Source of the DNA: Desulfovibrionaceae bacterium
GTDB taxonomy: Bacteria > Desulfobacterota > Desulfovibrionia > Desulfovibrionales > Desulfovibrionaceae
Direction: 5' to 3'
NCBI GenBank assembly: GCA_029011315.1
Contig: JAQXLA010000005.1
Location: 1 to 64,000, forward strand
DNA: 64,000 bases
Positions 54,507 through 62,966 of the stretch are shown here, one piece after another (position 1 is the stretch's first letter; every line of letters starts with the position of its first letter). The notes under the pieces were generated by a model. The model was given only the letters and a program-made list of their open reading frames with translations. It was not told where the DNA came from and ran no database searches. The position numbers were made by a program, and so were the translations under genes.

Positions 54507-55583
54507 ATGAAAAAAAACATCTGTCTGCTCCCAGGTGACGGTATCGGCCCGGAAATTGTTTCTGAAGCCGTCAAAGTTCTCCATGGAATTGAAAAGAAAT
54601 TTCATCATACCTTTATGATGACTGAGGCTCTGATCGGCGGTTCAGCTATCGATGCTACAGGAGTACCACTTCCTGAGGCAACGATTGCCGCATGCAAAGC
54701 CTCCGATGCCGTCTTTATGGGAGCCGTAGGCGGACCGAAATGGGATACCATTGACCCTGCCATTCGTCCTGAAAGAGGTCTTCTTGGCATCCGCGCCACA
54801 CTTGGCCTGTTTGCCAACCTGCGCCCGGCGACACTGTTCCCTGAGCTGTCCGGATCCTGTCTGCTGCGTGAAGACACTTCAGCCAAAGGTCTGGATCTTA
54901 TAGTCGTCAGAGAGCTGACTGGCGGCATCTACTTCGGCAAACCTTCTGGAACAGAAGTTCGCAATGGATTGCGCACCGGTTTCAATACGATGATTTACAA
55001 TGAAGAGGAAATTGCCCGTATTGCACATACAGCTTTTCAAACGGCACAGAAACGACGCAAAAAAGTTTGCTCGGTAGATAAGGCCAATGTTCTTGCCGTA
55101 TCACGCGTCTGGAGAGAAGTCGTCACAGAAATTTCGCGCCAGTATCCTGATGTGGAGCTGTCGCATCTCTATGTCGATAACGCATCCATGCAGCTCGTCC
55201 GCGATCCCTCCCAGTTCGACGTGATTCTTACAGGCAATCTGTTTGGCGATATTCTGTCCGACGAAGCTGCTGTTATTACAGGTTCCATAGGCATGTTGCC
55301 TTCCGCATCACTTGGATTGCCCGGGACCCCCGGTCTGTTCGAACCCATTCATGGATCAGCTCCCGACATAGCAGGCCAAAGCAAGGCCAATCCCATCGCA
55401 ACAATTCTGTCAGCAGCCATGATGCTCCGTCTCGGACTTAATATGGATGCCGAAGCCGATGCTGTGGAACAGGCCGTCCACAAGACGCTTCAGGAAGGCT
55501 TCAGGACTGGCGATATCATGTCTGAAGGCATGACTTTGCTGAACACAGTGCAGATGGGCGATAAAATTGCAGAAAATCTGTAA
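54507..55583 (+). CDS. leuB: 3-isopropylmalate dehydrogenase (LeuB)
   Basis: It oxidatively decarboxylates 3-isopropylmalate in leucine synthesis using NAD. The 358 residues have [12 protein letters not shown], the substrate strand [19 protein letters not shown] and GSAPDIAGQ near the C-terminus. It is alone here, with no leuA, leuC or leuD nearby. AAGGATG precedes ATG 54507. It ends before a clear hairpin terminator. Confidence 0.96.
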   Translation: MKKNICLLPGDGIGPEIVSEAVKVLHGIEKKFHHTFMMTEALIGGSAIDATGVPLPEATIAACKASDAVFMGAVGGPKWDTIDPAIRPERGLLGIRATLGLFANLRPATLFPELSGSCLLREDTSAKGLDLIVVRELTGGIYFGKPSGTEVRNGLRTGFNTMIYNEEEIARIAHTAFQTAQKRRKKVCSVDKANVLAVSRVWREVVTEISRQYPDVELSHLYVDNASMQLVRDPSQFDVILTGNLFGDILSDEAAVITGSIGMLPSASLGLPGTPGLFEPIHGSAPDIAGQSKANPIATILSAAMMLRLGLNMDAEADAVEQAVHKTLQEGFRTGDIMSEGMTLLNTVQMGDKIAENL

Positions 55584-55605
55584 AAATATCTGAAAAACAG
55601 ATCAG

Positions 55606-55634
55606 AAGAGAGACGCTCATGGAGCGTCTCTCTT
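55606..55634. terminator. Terminator between leuB and the convergent YqiA-like gene
   Basis: A perfect 13-bp stem (55606-55618 with 55622-55634) with a three-base loop lies just after leuB, followed by a short U-rich stretch. Confidence 0.8.
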
Positions 55635-55635
55635 T

Positions 55636-56244
55636 CTATGATGCAGCATCGTCGTCCTGCTTCAATCCGGACAGAATCACTTCTCGCATAGGCGCGTAAT
55701 CTTCTATTTGATGGCCGGATTGAATGACGTGAAGATCCGCGAATCCCCGCCAGTAGGCTAAGGTTAAACCGCTGTCGAGAATTTCATCTCGATCGCCGAC
55801 ATAAATATCCCGTCGAGGCGTTTCTGCACCCACCTCGCTTTCATTCCATCGCCTTGCATCTGGAGCCAAAGCATAGGAATGACAGATCGACTCTGTAAAA
55901 ATCCAACGCTTGCCATCAGTAAAACGTGTGTTAGAACCCAGAAACTGCTCAAGCTGTACGGCAGGATTCACGCCTGGATTCCAGGCGATGACATGGGAAA
56001 TGGCTGCATGCCGCAGCTGAAGCGCATAAAACCCGCCAAGAGACGATCCCATAAGACAAATGCGATCCGATGCGCCAAAATAAAAATTCAGCTGTTTTTT
56101 CAGTGCACTGAGGCAGCCTTCAAAAGGCTGGGAATAATCATATGACAGACAAACAACAGCCTGACCTGTCACGACAGAAAGAAGACGGCCGGAACGACCG
56201 TCAGGCCCGCTATTGAAGCCGTGAATGTATGCAAACCGATACAT
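55636..56244 (-). CDS. YqiA/YcfP-like alpha/beta hydrolase
   Basis: The 202-residue protein begins YRFAYIHGFNSGP, has the nucleophile elbow GSSLGG near residue 70, an acidic VGDRDEI segment and a late His (SGHQIEDY), which could complete a catalytic triad. This is the pattern of the YqiA esterase group. The substrate is unknown. GAGGT precedes ATG 56244. It is the last gene of the leftward pgi operon. Confidence 0.82.
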   Translation of the reverse strand: MYRFAYIHGFNSGPDGRSGRLLSVVTGQAVVCLSYDYSQPFEGCLSALKKQLNFYFGASDRICLMGSSLGGFYALQLRHAAISHVIAWNPGVNPAVQLEQFLGSNTRFTDGKRWIFTESICHSYALAPDARRWNESEVGAETPRRDIYVGDRDEILDSGLTLAYWRGFADLHVIQSGHQIEDYAPMREVILSGLKQDDDAAS

Positions 56245-56251
56245 TGCGACC

Positions 56252-56791
56252 TCACTGCGGCAAATTCAACATCATGCAAAGGGCTGCTCGAATATGGGAG
56301 AACTGAACGCCAATCAAAAGAAGAGCGCAAGCTAGAAAAACTGTTTCACGCCATGTTCCCGTACGTACGAGATTGCATCCTGCACGAGGATATCGCCTGC
56401 CAAAAGGCAGCAGAGGAACGCCTTTGGGATTCAAAGCATCCAGGGCAATGTGCGAAAGAGCCCCAAGTCCAATCCAGAGCACTGCAGTACCTGTATTTGA
56501 CGCGATGTAGGGAATCCAATTCAACGGCAGAAATGCCGCCATATCCCAGCCAATGTTGAGCAGAATCCGCTGCAAAGGCAATGCCAGGATCACAAGAATT
56601 GCATACCAGCCAAACCAATGAGAACTCTGTCTGTGCAAACGAGCCCAGCGCTGCCTGTCGCTTCCTGCACGCAAAGTATCAATCATGTCCGGCAGAATAC
56701 TGCCAAAAACAGCAGCGGCAACAGCCGTGATCCCGGGTTCAAAAAGCAGGGATCCTGCAACGGCAACCGCTTTATGCGTGGTCCATTTCAT
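56252..56791 (-). CDS. Membrane-bound metal-dependent hydrolase (DUF457/YdjM type)
   Basis: The 179-residue protein has about four membrane helices. Conserved His/Asp segments include THKAVAVAG near the start, SILPDMIDTL, HRQSSHW and LSHIALDALNPKGV, matching the DUF457 family of predicted metal-dependent membrane hydrolases. ATG 56791 overlaps the aroK end by 20 bases, so translation is coupled. The longer frame to 56833 is less family-like. The reaction is unknown. Confidence 0.8.
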   Translation of the reverse strand: MKWTTHKAVAVAGSLLFEPGITAVAAAVFGSILPDMIDTLRAGSDRQRWARLHRQSSHWFGWYAILVILALPLQRILLNIGWDMAAFLPLNWIPYIASNTGTAVLWIGLGALSHIALDALNPKGVPLLPFGRRYPRAGCNLVRTGTWRETVFLACALLLIGVQFSHIRAALCMMLNLPQ

Positions 56792-57308
56792 AGCACGCGA
56801 GCCGCCTGCAGATTGCACTGACACATTCTTCAAGCCCCATATTTTCGGTCTGCACCGAGATATCCGCCCACTGACGGTATAACGGCTCCCGTTCCCAAAA
56901 TAAATCCTCGATGCTTTGTCCAGTCCCTATCGCCAATCCTCTGTCAGGCGCAGCTGCAATCCGCTTCAGCAGCACGGGCAATGGCGTATCCAGATAGACC
57001 AGAGTCCCCAGAGAAGAAAGATAGCGCATAGAGCTTTCCCGATATATGACGCTTCCACCCGTTGCCAAAACGCTTCGACGCACTCGAAGCGATGTGATGA
57101 TACCGGCTTCCAGATCCAGAAAGGATTCTTTGTCCATAGAATCTGTTACAGTCTGAAGTCTGGCTCCGTAAACAGCTTCAATCAGGCGATCTGTATCCAT
57201 GAATGCCCAGTTCAGATGTTTTGCCAGTGCCTCGCCAACAGTAGTTTTTCCGGCGCCTGCCATACCTATGAGAACAACACAGGCATCTTCCTGCAGTTGC
57301 GTGATCAT
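56772..57308 (-). CDS. aroK: Shikimate kinase (AroK)
   Basis: It phosphorylates shikimate in aromatic amino acid synthesis. The 178-residue protein has the P-loop GMAGAGKTT, the shikimate-binding DTDRLIE, ATGGSVIYR and a LID-like segment near REPLYRQWAD. ATG 57308 overlaps the stop of the sensor kinase gene (ATGA). The alternative start at 57329 lies within the kinase gene. Confidence 0.94.
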   Translation of the reverse strand: MITQLQEDACVVLIGMAGAGKTTVGEALAKHLNWAFMDTDRLIEAVYGARLQTVTDSMDKESFLDLEAGIITSLRVRRSVLATGGSVIYRESSMRYLSSLGTLVYLDTPLPVLLKRIAAAPDRGLAIGTGQSIEDLFWEREPLYRQWADISVQTENMGLEECVSAICRRLACYEMDHA

Positions 57309-58789
57309 ACATTTGCCTTTTTTAAACATTCCTGAGGCTCTTCTCCATATTCAGGAAGAAGGATCGTCACCACAGCACCGCCGTCAGGATTATTAGACAG
57401 ATCCAAACGGCCTCCATGCCCTGAAATAATTGTACTCACTATCGGCAGTCCAAGCCCTGTACCATGATCCTTCGTCGTGAAAAAAGGCTCTATGATCTTG
57501 GTCATCAATGCTTCAGGAAAGCCCGGACCGCTGTCATGGAAAGACAGCTCCAGCATGCCATCAGATAGCCTCCGGCAGCGAATACGAATCACTCCGCTGC
57601 TGCCAATGGCCTGATAGGCATTGACAAGTAAATTGTAGATTGCACGGTACAGCAAATCCTTATCGCCAGAAACAGCAAAATTTTCAGGGACATAGTGTTC
57701 TACAGATATCTCTTTCTGTTTCAGCTCTCCATCCAGAAAGACCAGTGCCTGCTGCAGCAGCTCCTGCAGAAGCACTTTTTCCCGGCGGGGAACTCTGGGT
57801 CTGGCATAATCTAAAAAGTCATTGACTGTCTGGCCAAGACGGCAGGTTTCACTATAAATAGCCTGTAAAATTCTCTCTTCCCGGGGCTCCCAGTTTTCTC
57901 TCTGATCTTTTCTGCGAAGAAGCAGTTCCGCGCTGGATCGAATAATGCCCAAAGGGTTCCTTATTTCATGGGCGATACTGGCGATCACGCGTCCCATACC
58001 AGCCAGCTTTTCATGCTGATGCAGTTCTGCCTCAAGCTTCCTTGTACGATTCATGCGATCTGTCAAGGCATCTTCCGCCTTGCGGATAAAGACCTGAAGC
58101 AGGCCAAATAAAAAAAAGGAAGAGCTGAGACATGTCGCGAAAATAAGCCATTGAAAGCGAATAATCGTCTCATAATCTCCGCTGATATCCTGACGAATCT
58201 CTAAAACTCCTGTGACTAATGATTCCGACAGTCCGGTTGTTTCGCTGATTCCCAGGCTTACCGTCAGAGGGAAAAGCGTCCGCAAGCTGTATGTTCCAGC
58301 AGGAACATCAAGACAAAAAAGGGACGCCAGCATCCCGACAGAAGACATCGTTTCATAGGCCGGTTTGGAAGAGACCATCACCAGTTCCATTGAAGAAGGT
58401 ACGAGATCTGTACGCCCCAATTCTGTAGAATCAAAAGAATAATTCACCATGCAGTCACTGCCGTAAATACGCAACGACTGCAATTTCAGGCCGGCAACTG
58501 TTGACTGAATAACTTCATCAAGCTGATGATACTGCTCTGTCTGACGCAGCGTAATCCGACCATAGGCTAAAACTGTCGGCAACGTAAAACGCCGATAAAT
58601 TTGCTGATTTAAATATCCGGCAAGCAACGACGCATATTCCTGTCTGCGTGTCATGATCGTATCTCTGGCACTGTTTCCAAGAAAAAATGCCAAGACGATA
58701 CTGGAAGCCAGGATAAGAACCAGTGAAATCCATGACAGAAAACGTGTCATCCCAAAGGATGAATCGTTTCGAGGATCCAAACTGCTCAT
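57305..58789 (-). CDS. Orphan membrane sensor histidine kinase
   Basis: The 494-residue protein has a first membrane helix (about 16-40), a roughly 175-residue periplasmic or extracytoplasmic sensor part, a second helix (about 215-240), then a HisKA domain with the phosphorylation site SIAHEIRNPLG and a HATPase domain (NLLVNAYQA, DSGPGFP, FTTKDHGTGLGLPI). It should autophosphorylate and pass phosphate to a response regulator not present in the window. The gene overlaps pgi (ATGA) and aroK (ATGA), so it is translationally embedded in a metabolic operon. Confidence 0.94.
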   Translation of the reverse strand: MSSLDPRNDSSFGMTRFLSWISLVLILASSIVLAFFLGNSARDTIMTRRQEYASLLAGYLNQQIYRRFTLPTVLAYGRITLRQTEQYHQLDEVIQSTVAGLKLQSLRIYGSDCMVNYSFDSTELGRTDLVPSSMELVMVSSKPAYETMSSVGMLASLFCLDVPAGTYSLRTLFPLTVSLGISETTGLSESLVTGVLEIRQDISGDYETIIRFQWLIFATCLSSSFFLFGLLQVFIRKAEDALTDRMNRTRKLEAELHQHEKLAGMGRVIASIAHEIRNPLGIIRSSAELLLRRKDQRENWEPREERILQAIYSETCRLGQTVNDFLDYARPRVPRREKVLLQELLQQALVFLDGELKQKEISVEHYVPENFAVSGDKDLLYRAIYNLLVNAYQAIGSSGVIRIRCRRLSDGMLELSFHDSGPGFPEALMTKIIEPFFTTKDHGTGLGLPIVSTIISGHGGRLDLSNNPDGGAVVTILLPEYGEEPQECLKKANV

Positions 58790-60105
58790 TTATTCAGAAA
58801 ACGGTCTAGTATTTTCGCTTCTTCGGGATATTCTGAAGCACCGAGACGCGTATAGGCCAGCCTTTTTCCAAGTTCGACGGCAGGCTGATCAAGAGGATTG
58901 ATCTCCAGCATCCATCCCGTCAGGACAGTCGCCAGCATACAGACACCCATCACTTCGCCCATAGTACGCAAGGAAGGTCTGTCCACATCAAAAAGCGTTA
59001 AAGGCAGTCCTTTATCCGCAAGCGCTGCCGCAGATCCCAGGGCTTCAGCCTGAAGAAGTTCTCCAAAATGCTTTTCCCTAAGCCAGCGCCAGCGATCCGG
59101 AATCGTTTCCGGAAAGACCGATCCCAGGGTTTGACCGGAACTGCGAAGAAACAGACAGCCCTTATCTGCTGGACCGTCCAAAAACATTTGCTGAAGAGAA
59201 TGCTGATCCGTAACACCTACAGCAGGAATCGGCATGGTTCCTCTGCCGTTCTTACCAAGGCTTTCAGCCCAAAGCTGAGCAAACCAGTCGCCAAGATCCG
59301 ACCACGCAGGAATGTAGCAGAAAAAAATCAGCTGAGAATACGCTTTTTCATAAAGTTCTCTGCACCACTGAGCGAGCATCCATGAAGGATGCCGTGTCAG
59401 CTGAGACGGATTCCGAACAGGATCGGAAAACACTGATGCCGCGCCATCCAGAAAATCCTTCCAAGGCAGACCGGCAAAGGCAACCGGAACCATACCCACA
59501 GCAGACAGCACCGAATAGCGTCCTCCCAGCCCATCAGGCACGGGCAGAGACGCTATCCCCTCCCGTTCCGCCTCTTCTCTCAGATATCCCTTGCGGGCAT
59601 CTGTCACAAACAGCAGGTGATCTCTCCAGCTGTCAGGCAATGAGTTGCAAAGCCATCGGCGCAGCATAAAATATTGTGCCAATGTTTCAATAGTGCCGCC
59701 AGATTTGCTGATTGGAACAACGATAGTTTCCGCAGGATCCAATTTTTGCATAAAAACTTCAAGCCGTTCCGTATCGACATTGTCAAGAAACCAAATTTGT
59801 TTCCCAGCATAACAGGGAAAATCCTGTTCCCGGAAGAAGGCCCTGATCAGTGCTTTGCCCCCCAGAGAAGACCCGCCGATGCCAACAATCAGCATATGTC
59901 GAAAACGCATCCATCCGGCAGACAGCGCATCCAGCTCCCGAATCAGATCTCCTCGATGAGGAAGAGACAAAAATGGCAACGTTCCCTGTTCAAGCTCATT
60001 CCGCAGACGTTCTTCACATTTGCCGGAAAACAGAGAAGAGCGGCTCTGAGCTTCTCTCTCAACCGTCCGCCCGCTCCACGAATGACTCCAATTCAGTGAA
60101 ATCAT
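58786..60105 (-). CDS. pgi: Glucose-6-phosphate isomerase (Pgi)
   Basis: It interconverts glucose-6-phosphate and fructose-6-phosphate. The 439-residue protein has GIGGSSLGGKAL, SKSGGTIET near residue 130-140 and a C-terminal NPLDQPAVELGK. It is shorter than the E. coli enzyme but normal for many anaerobes. AGGAGGA precedes ATG 60105. It heads the operon with the kinase and aroK, and feeds the sugar pathways seen elsewhere in the window. Confidence 0.96.
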   Translation of the reverse strand: MISLNWSHSWSGRTVEREAQSRSSLFSGKCEERLRNELEQGTLPFLSLPHRGDLIRELDALSAGWMRFRHMLIVGIGGSSLGGKALIRAFFREQDFPCYAGKQIWFLDNVDTERLEVFMQKLDPAETIVVPISKSGGTIETLAQYFMLRRWLCNSLPDSWRDHLLFVTDARKGYLREEAEREGIASLPVPDGLGGRYSVLSAVGMVPVAFAGLPWKDFLDGAASVFSDPVRNPSQLTRHPSWMLAQWCRELYEKAYSQLIFFCYIPAWSDLGDWFAQLWAESLGKNGRGTMPIPAVGVTDQHSLQQMFLDGPADKGCLFLRSSGQTLGSVFPETIPDRWRWLREKHFGELLQAEALGSAAALADKGLPLTLFDVDRPSLRTMGEVMGVCMLATVLTGWMLEINPLDQPAVELGKRLAYTRLGASEYPEEAKILDRFLNK

Positions 60106-60130
60106 GGTTCCTCCTCCGGGAATACATTTA

Positions 60131-61306
60131 TTAGTCGCCGTAAAAAGCCCGACGCATGGAAGTCAGAGATTTCATCAGGACGTCATCAGCCACAGCATAA
60201 GACAGACGAATACATCCGGCAGAACCAAATGCATCTCCGGGAACCACAGCTACGTGAGCCTTGTCCAGAAGCATAGAGCATGCAGCTGTGGCATCCGGCA
60301 TTTCCGGAGTAAGAAGTTTGGAAATATCGAGAAACAAATAGAAAGCTCCATCAGGCTTCGGACAGATGACTCCCTTCCAGCCTGCAATTTCAGACAATGC
60401 CGCATCACGCCGTCTGCGGAATGCTTCTCGCATCATGGAAATAGAATCCGTTGGGCCGGTCAAGGCCGCCAAACCGGCTTTCTGGGTAATGGAGCAAATA
60501 TTGCCTGATGTCTGTCCGGTAATCTGAGACAGTTTTCTAATCAGATCTGCATTAGCCAAAGTGAAGCCCATACGCCAGCCGGTCATGGCAAAACTCTTGG
60601 AAAGGCCATTGACGATTGCGAGATGATCCTGATGATTCTCCCACCATTTCGAAGCGCTTGAAGGCGTAAAGGGGTCATAGACAAGCTGATCATAAATTTC
60701 GTCTGCAACGACAAAAATACGATTTTTTTCAGCCCAGGCCATGATCTCATTGATTTCTTCCTGTGTATAGCACGCCCCAGTGGGATTTGAAGGTGAATTG
60801 AAAATCATCATTGTCGTCTTCGACGTACGATACCGTTCCAAGAGTTCGACAGAAACCTTAAACTTCTGGGCAACCGTAGTGGGAACCGTGACCGGGATAC
60901 CGCCAGTCAAGCTGATTAAAACAGGATAGCTCACCCAATACGGAGCAGGCAGCAGCACTTCATCTCCTTCATTCAGGAGTGCCAGCATCAAATTATACAG
61001 AGACTGCTTGCCGCCGTTGCTCACAATGGTGTTTTCAGGCTTTGCCGACACATTATAATTTCGTTTAAAATAGTCCGCTACAGCTTCCCGAAGAGGAGGG
61101 ATACCGGCTTCCTGGGTGTATCTGGTAAATCCATCACGAATTGCCTGCACCGCAGCATCGCAGATGTGTTTCGGCGTATCGAAATCAGGCTGCCCCACAG
61201 CAAGGCTGATGACGTCAATCCCCTGAGACCGCAGCTGCATTGCCTTGGAATTAATGGCAAGAGTCGCGGAAGGCTTCATTACACTCATTCTGTTCGCAAA
61301 ATTCAT
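60131..61306 (-). CDS. Aspartate aminotransferase (class I/II)
   Basis: This PLP enzyme exchanges the amino group of aspartate with 2-oxoglutarate; the substrate is assigned by family. The 391 residues have the N-terminal DVISLAVGQPDFDTP, NSPSNPTGACY and the PLP lysine motif NGLSKSFAMTGWRMG, typical of subgroup I-gamma aminotransferases. GGAGGTTG precedes ATG 61306. It lies 25 bases before pgi, so a shared transcript with pgi is possible. Confidence 0.93.
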   Translation of the reverse strand: MNFANRMSVMKPSATLAINSKAMQLRSQGIDVISLAVGQPDFDTPKHICDAAVQAIRDGFTRYTQEAGIPPLREAVADYFKRNYNVSAKPENTIVSNGGKQSLYNLMLALLNEGDEVLLPAPYWVSYPVLISLTGGIPVTVPTTVAQKFKVSVELLERYRTSKTTMMIFNSPSNPTGACYTQEEINEIMAWAEKNRIFVVADEIYDQLVYDPFTPSSASKWWENHQDHLAIVNGLSKSFAMTGWRMGFTLANADLIRKLSQITGQTSGNICSITQKAGLAALTGPTDSISMMREAFRRRRDAALSEIAGWKGVICPKPDGAFYLFLDISKLLTPEMPDATAACSMLLDKAHVAVVPGDAFGSAGCIRLSYAVADDVLMKSLTSMRRAFYGD

Positions 61307-61352
61307 GGAACAACCTCCATATTGGTTACAGTATTCTAATCTGCGGCGTACT

Positions 61353-62480
61353 TTATCGGATCGACTGAATCAGCACACTGCAAACTTCGTCAATATCAGA
61401 AAGCGTCAATGCCGGATGCAACGGGAGCGTAAGCAGCTCCGAATACAGTTTTTCTGCTATAGGCAAAGATTCTCTTCCCCCGCCGAATAAGGTCAGCAGA
61501 TGATTTGGCTTGTAATGTCTTCCGACCTGAATTCCTTTCTGTTCAAGTAGCTGCGAAGCAAATTCTCTCTTTCCATCGAGGATGCGCACAGGGAAGATAT
61601 GAGGCACGACATACGTATCAGAATTTTCTTCCAGCAGAGCAATCCCGGCAACTCTTCTCAATTTTTCCCGATACCGTTGCGCAAGCTCTCGACGAGCCGG
61701 CGCAAATTCCTGCTCAAAGCGACCCAATTGTACACGACCAATAGCAGCCATAATATTGCTCATATGATAACGCCATCCCTGGCGTTCCACATCAAAATCC
61801 CAGCTGCGCTGACCGGAAAAACGCTTCTCCGTATCCTTGGCCACAGAAAGAAGACGGGCATCCCGACACCGTTCAGCTATCACTTCATCTGACGTGACAA
61901 TGCATCCGCCTTCTCCGCAGGTGATATTTTTAATGCCATCGAAACTGAAGCATGCCACATCGGAAAAGCTCCCGACTCTGCGCCCCCTGTATTGACAGCC
62001 AAAAGCATGCGCAGCGTCTTCAATCACTCTCAGATCATGCTTTGAAGCGAAAGCATAGACGGCATCCAGATCACCAGGATTTCCTGCATAATGCACAGGC
62101 ATGACAGCTTTTGTATGCTCCGTAAGACGCCGTTCAGCATCCTGAAGATCAAGCAGTCCGTTTTTTTCCAGCACATCACACGCTACAGGCACAGCCCCAG
62201 CTGCACGAACCGCCTGAAAAGAAGCAACAAACGTCAAAGACGGTATCAGAACTTCCGCCCCGGAAATATCGCCTACCGCAGACTCGGCGGCCAGATGCAA
62301 AGCCGCCGTTCCGGAATTGACGGAAACGACGTGACTTGCAGGGACTCCCAAAAAAGATGCGATATCTTCTTCAAATTTCTGAACTTCGGATCCCATTCCC
62401 AGATAGCCATCTTCACAGAGAACTCTGGTTACAGCATCAGCTTCTGCAGATCCGACAACAGATCGGGAAAGTCTCATCAT
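61353..62480 (-). CDS. DegT/DnrJ/EryC1-family sugar aminotransferase
   Basis: The 375-residue PLP protein has NSGTAALHLA, PVHYAGNPGDLDAV and the cofactor lysine in FDGIKNITCGEGG. The presence of Lys separates it from RfbH/ColD dehydratases, which use His there. So it is expected to transaminate a keto-sugar nucleotide. Its neighbours are a CDP-glucose 4,6-dehydratase and an RmlC-like epimerase, giving a likely amino-deoxysugar of surface polysaccharide. It lies 3 bases after the epimerase gene. Confidence 0.9.
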   Translation of the reverse strand: MMRLSRSVVGSAEADAVTRVLCEDGYLGMGSEVQKFEEDIASFLGVPASHVVSVNSGTAALHLAAESAVGDISGAEVLIPSLTFVASFQAVRAAGAVPVACDVLEKNGLLDLQDAERRLTEHTKAVMPVHYAGNPGDLDAVYAFASKHDLRVIEDAAHAFGCQYRGRRVGSFSDVACFSFDGIKNITCGEGGCIVTSDEVIAERCRDARLLSVAKDTEKRFSGQRSWDFDVERQGWRYHMSNIMAAIGRVQLGRFEQEFAPARRELAQRYREKLRRVAGIALLEENSDTYVVPHIFPVRILDGKREFASQLLEQKGIQVGRHYKPNHLLTLFGGGRESLPIAEKLYSELLTLPLHPALTLSDIDEVCSVLIQSIR

Positions 62481-62483
62481 CTT

Positions 62484-62966
62484 TCAGCACCCCTTCTGCG
62501 CTGCGGATTCCCAATGATACGGAATGGCTGGATCCTGCATATCCCTGCGCAGCGCTTCTGAAGGATCATGCGGCTTATCAGCACAATTGCACAGCAATGC
62601 CGGAGTATTGCCCAAAGGGGTAAAACCGTACCAGATTTTCGGCGGCACACGAAGAAGCCGATAGGCATGCGGACGCCCGAGAACAACGGTCTCTATCCGG
62701 CCGTATGTCGGAGATTCCGGACGTTCATCATACAAAACCAGCTTCATACATCCATACGGCACGCAAAACATCTGCGTCTGTTCTCTATGACTTTTCCAGG
62801 CTCGTACTTTTCCAGGCTGAACTTCAGAAAAATAGACTTCGCCAAACGCTTTAAACAGAGAAGAATCCGATCGAAGCATCTTGAGTACGGCACCGCCATC
62901 TGTCGGAATAATCGGCAAATCCTGAAGTACCACGCCCAAGATTGATGTTTGCATCAACGCATCCAT
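62484..62966 (-). CDS. RmlC-like sugar 3,5-epimerase (cupin)
   Basis: The 160-residue cupin-fold protein resembles the dTDP-4-dehydrorhamnose 3,5-epimerase family: it has GEVYFSEVQPGKVRAWKSHREQTQMFCVP, then VLGRPHAYRLLRVPPKIWYGF. The His/Lys around AWKSHR are the expected active-site residues. Its substrate is probably the CDP-keto-sugar made by the dehydratase gene it overlaps. Start 62966 overlaps that gene by 13 bases; ATG 62954, which shares bases with the stop codon, is also possible. Confidence 0.85.
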   Translation of the reverse strand: MDALMQTSILGVVLQDLPIIPTDGGAVLKMLRSDSSLFKAFGEVYFSEVQPGKVRAWKSHREQTQMFCVPYGCMKLVLYDERPESPTYGRIETVVLGRPHAYRLLRVPPKIWYGFTPLGNTPALLCNCADKPHDPSEALRRDMQDPAIPYHWESAAQKGC

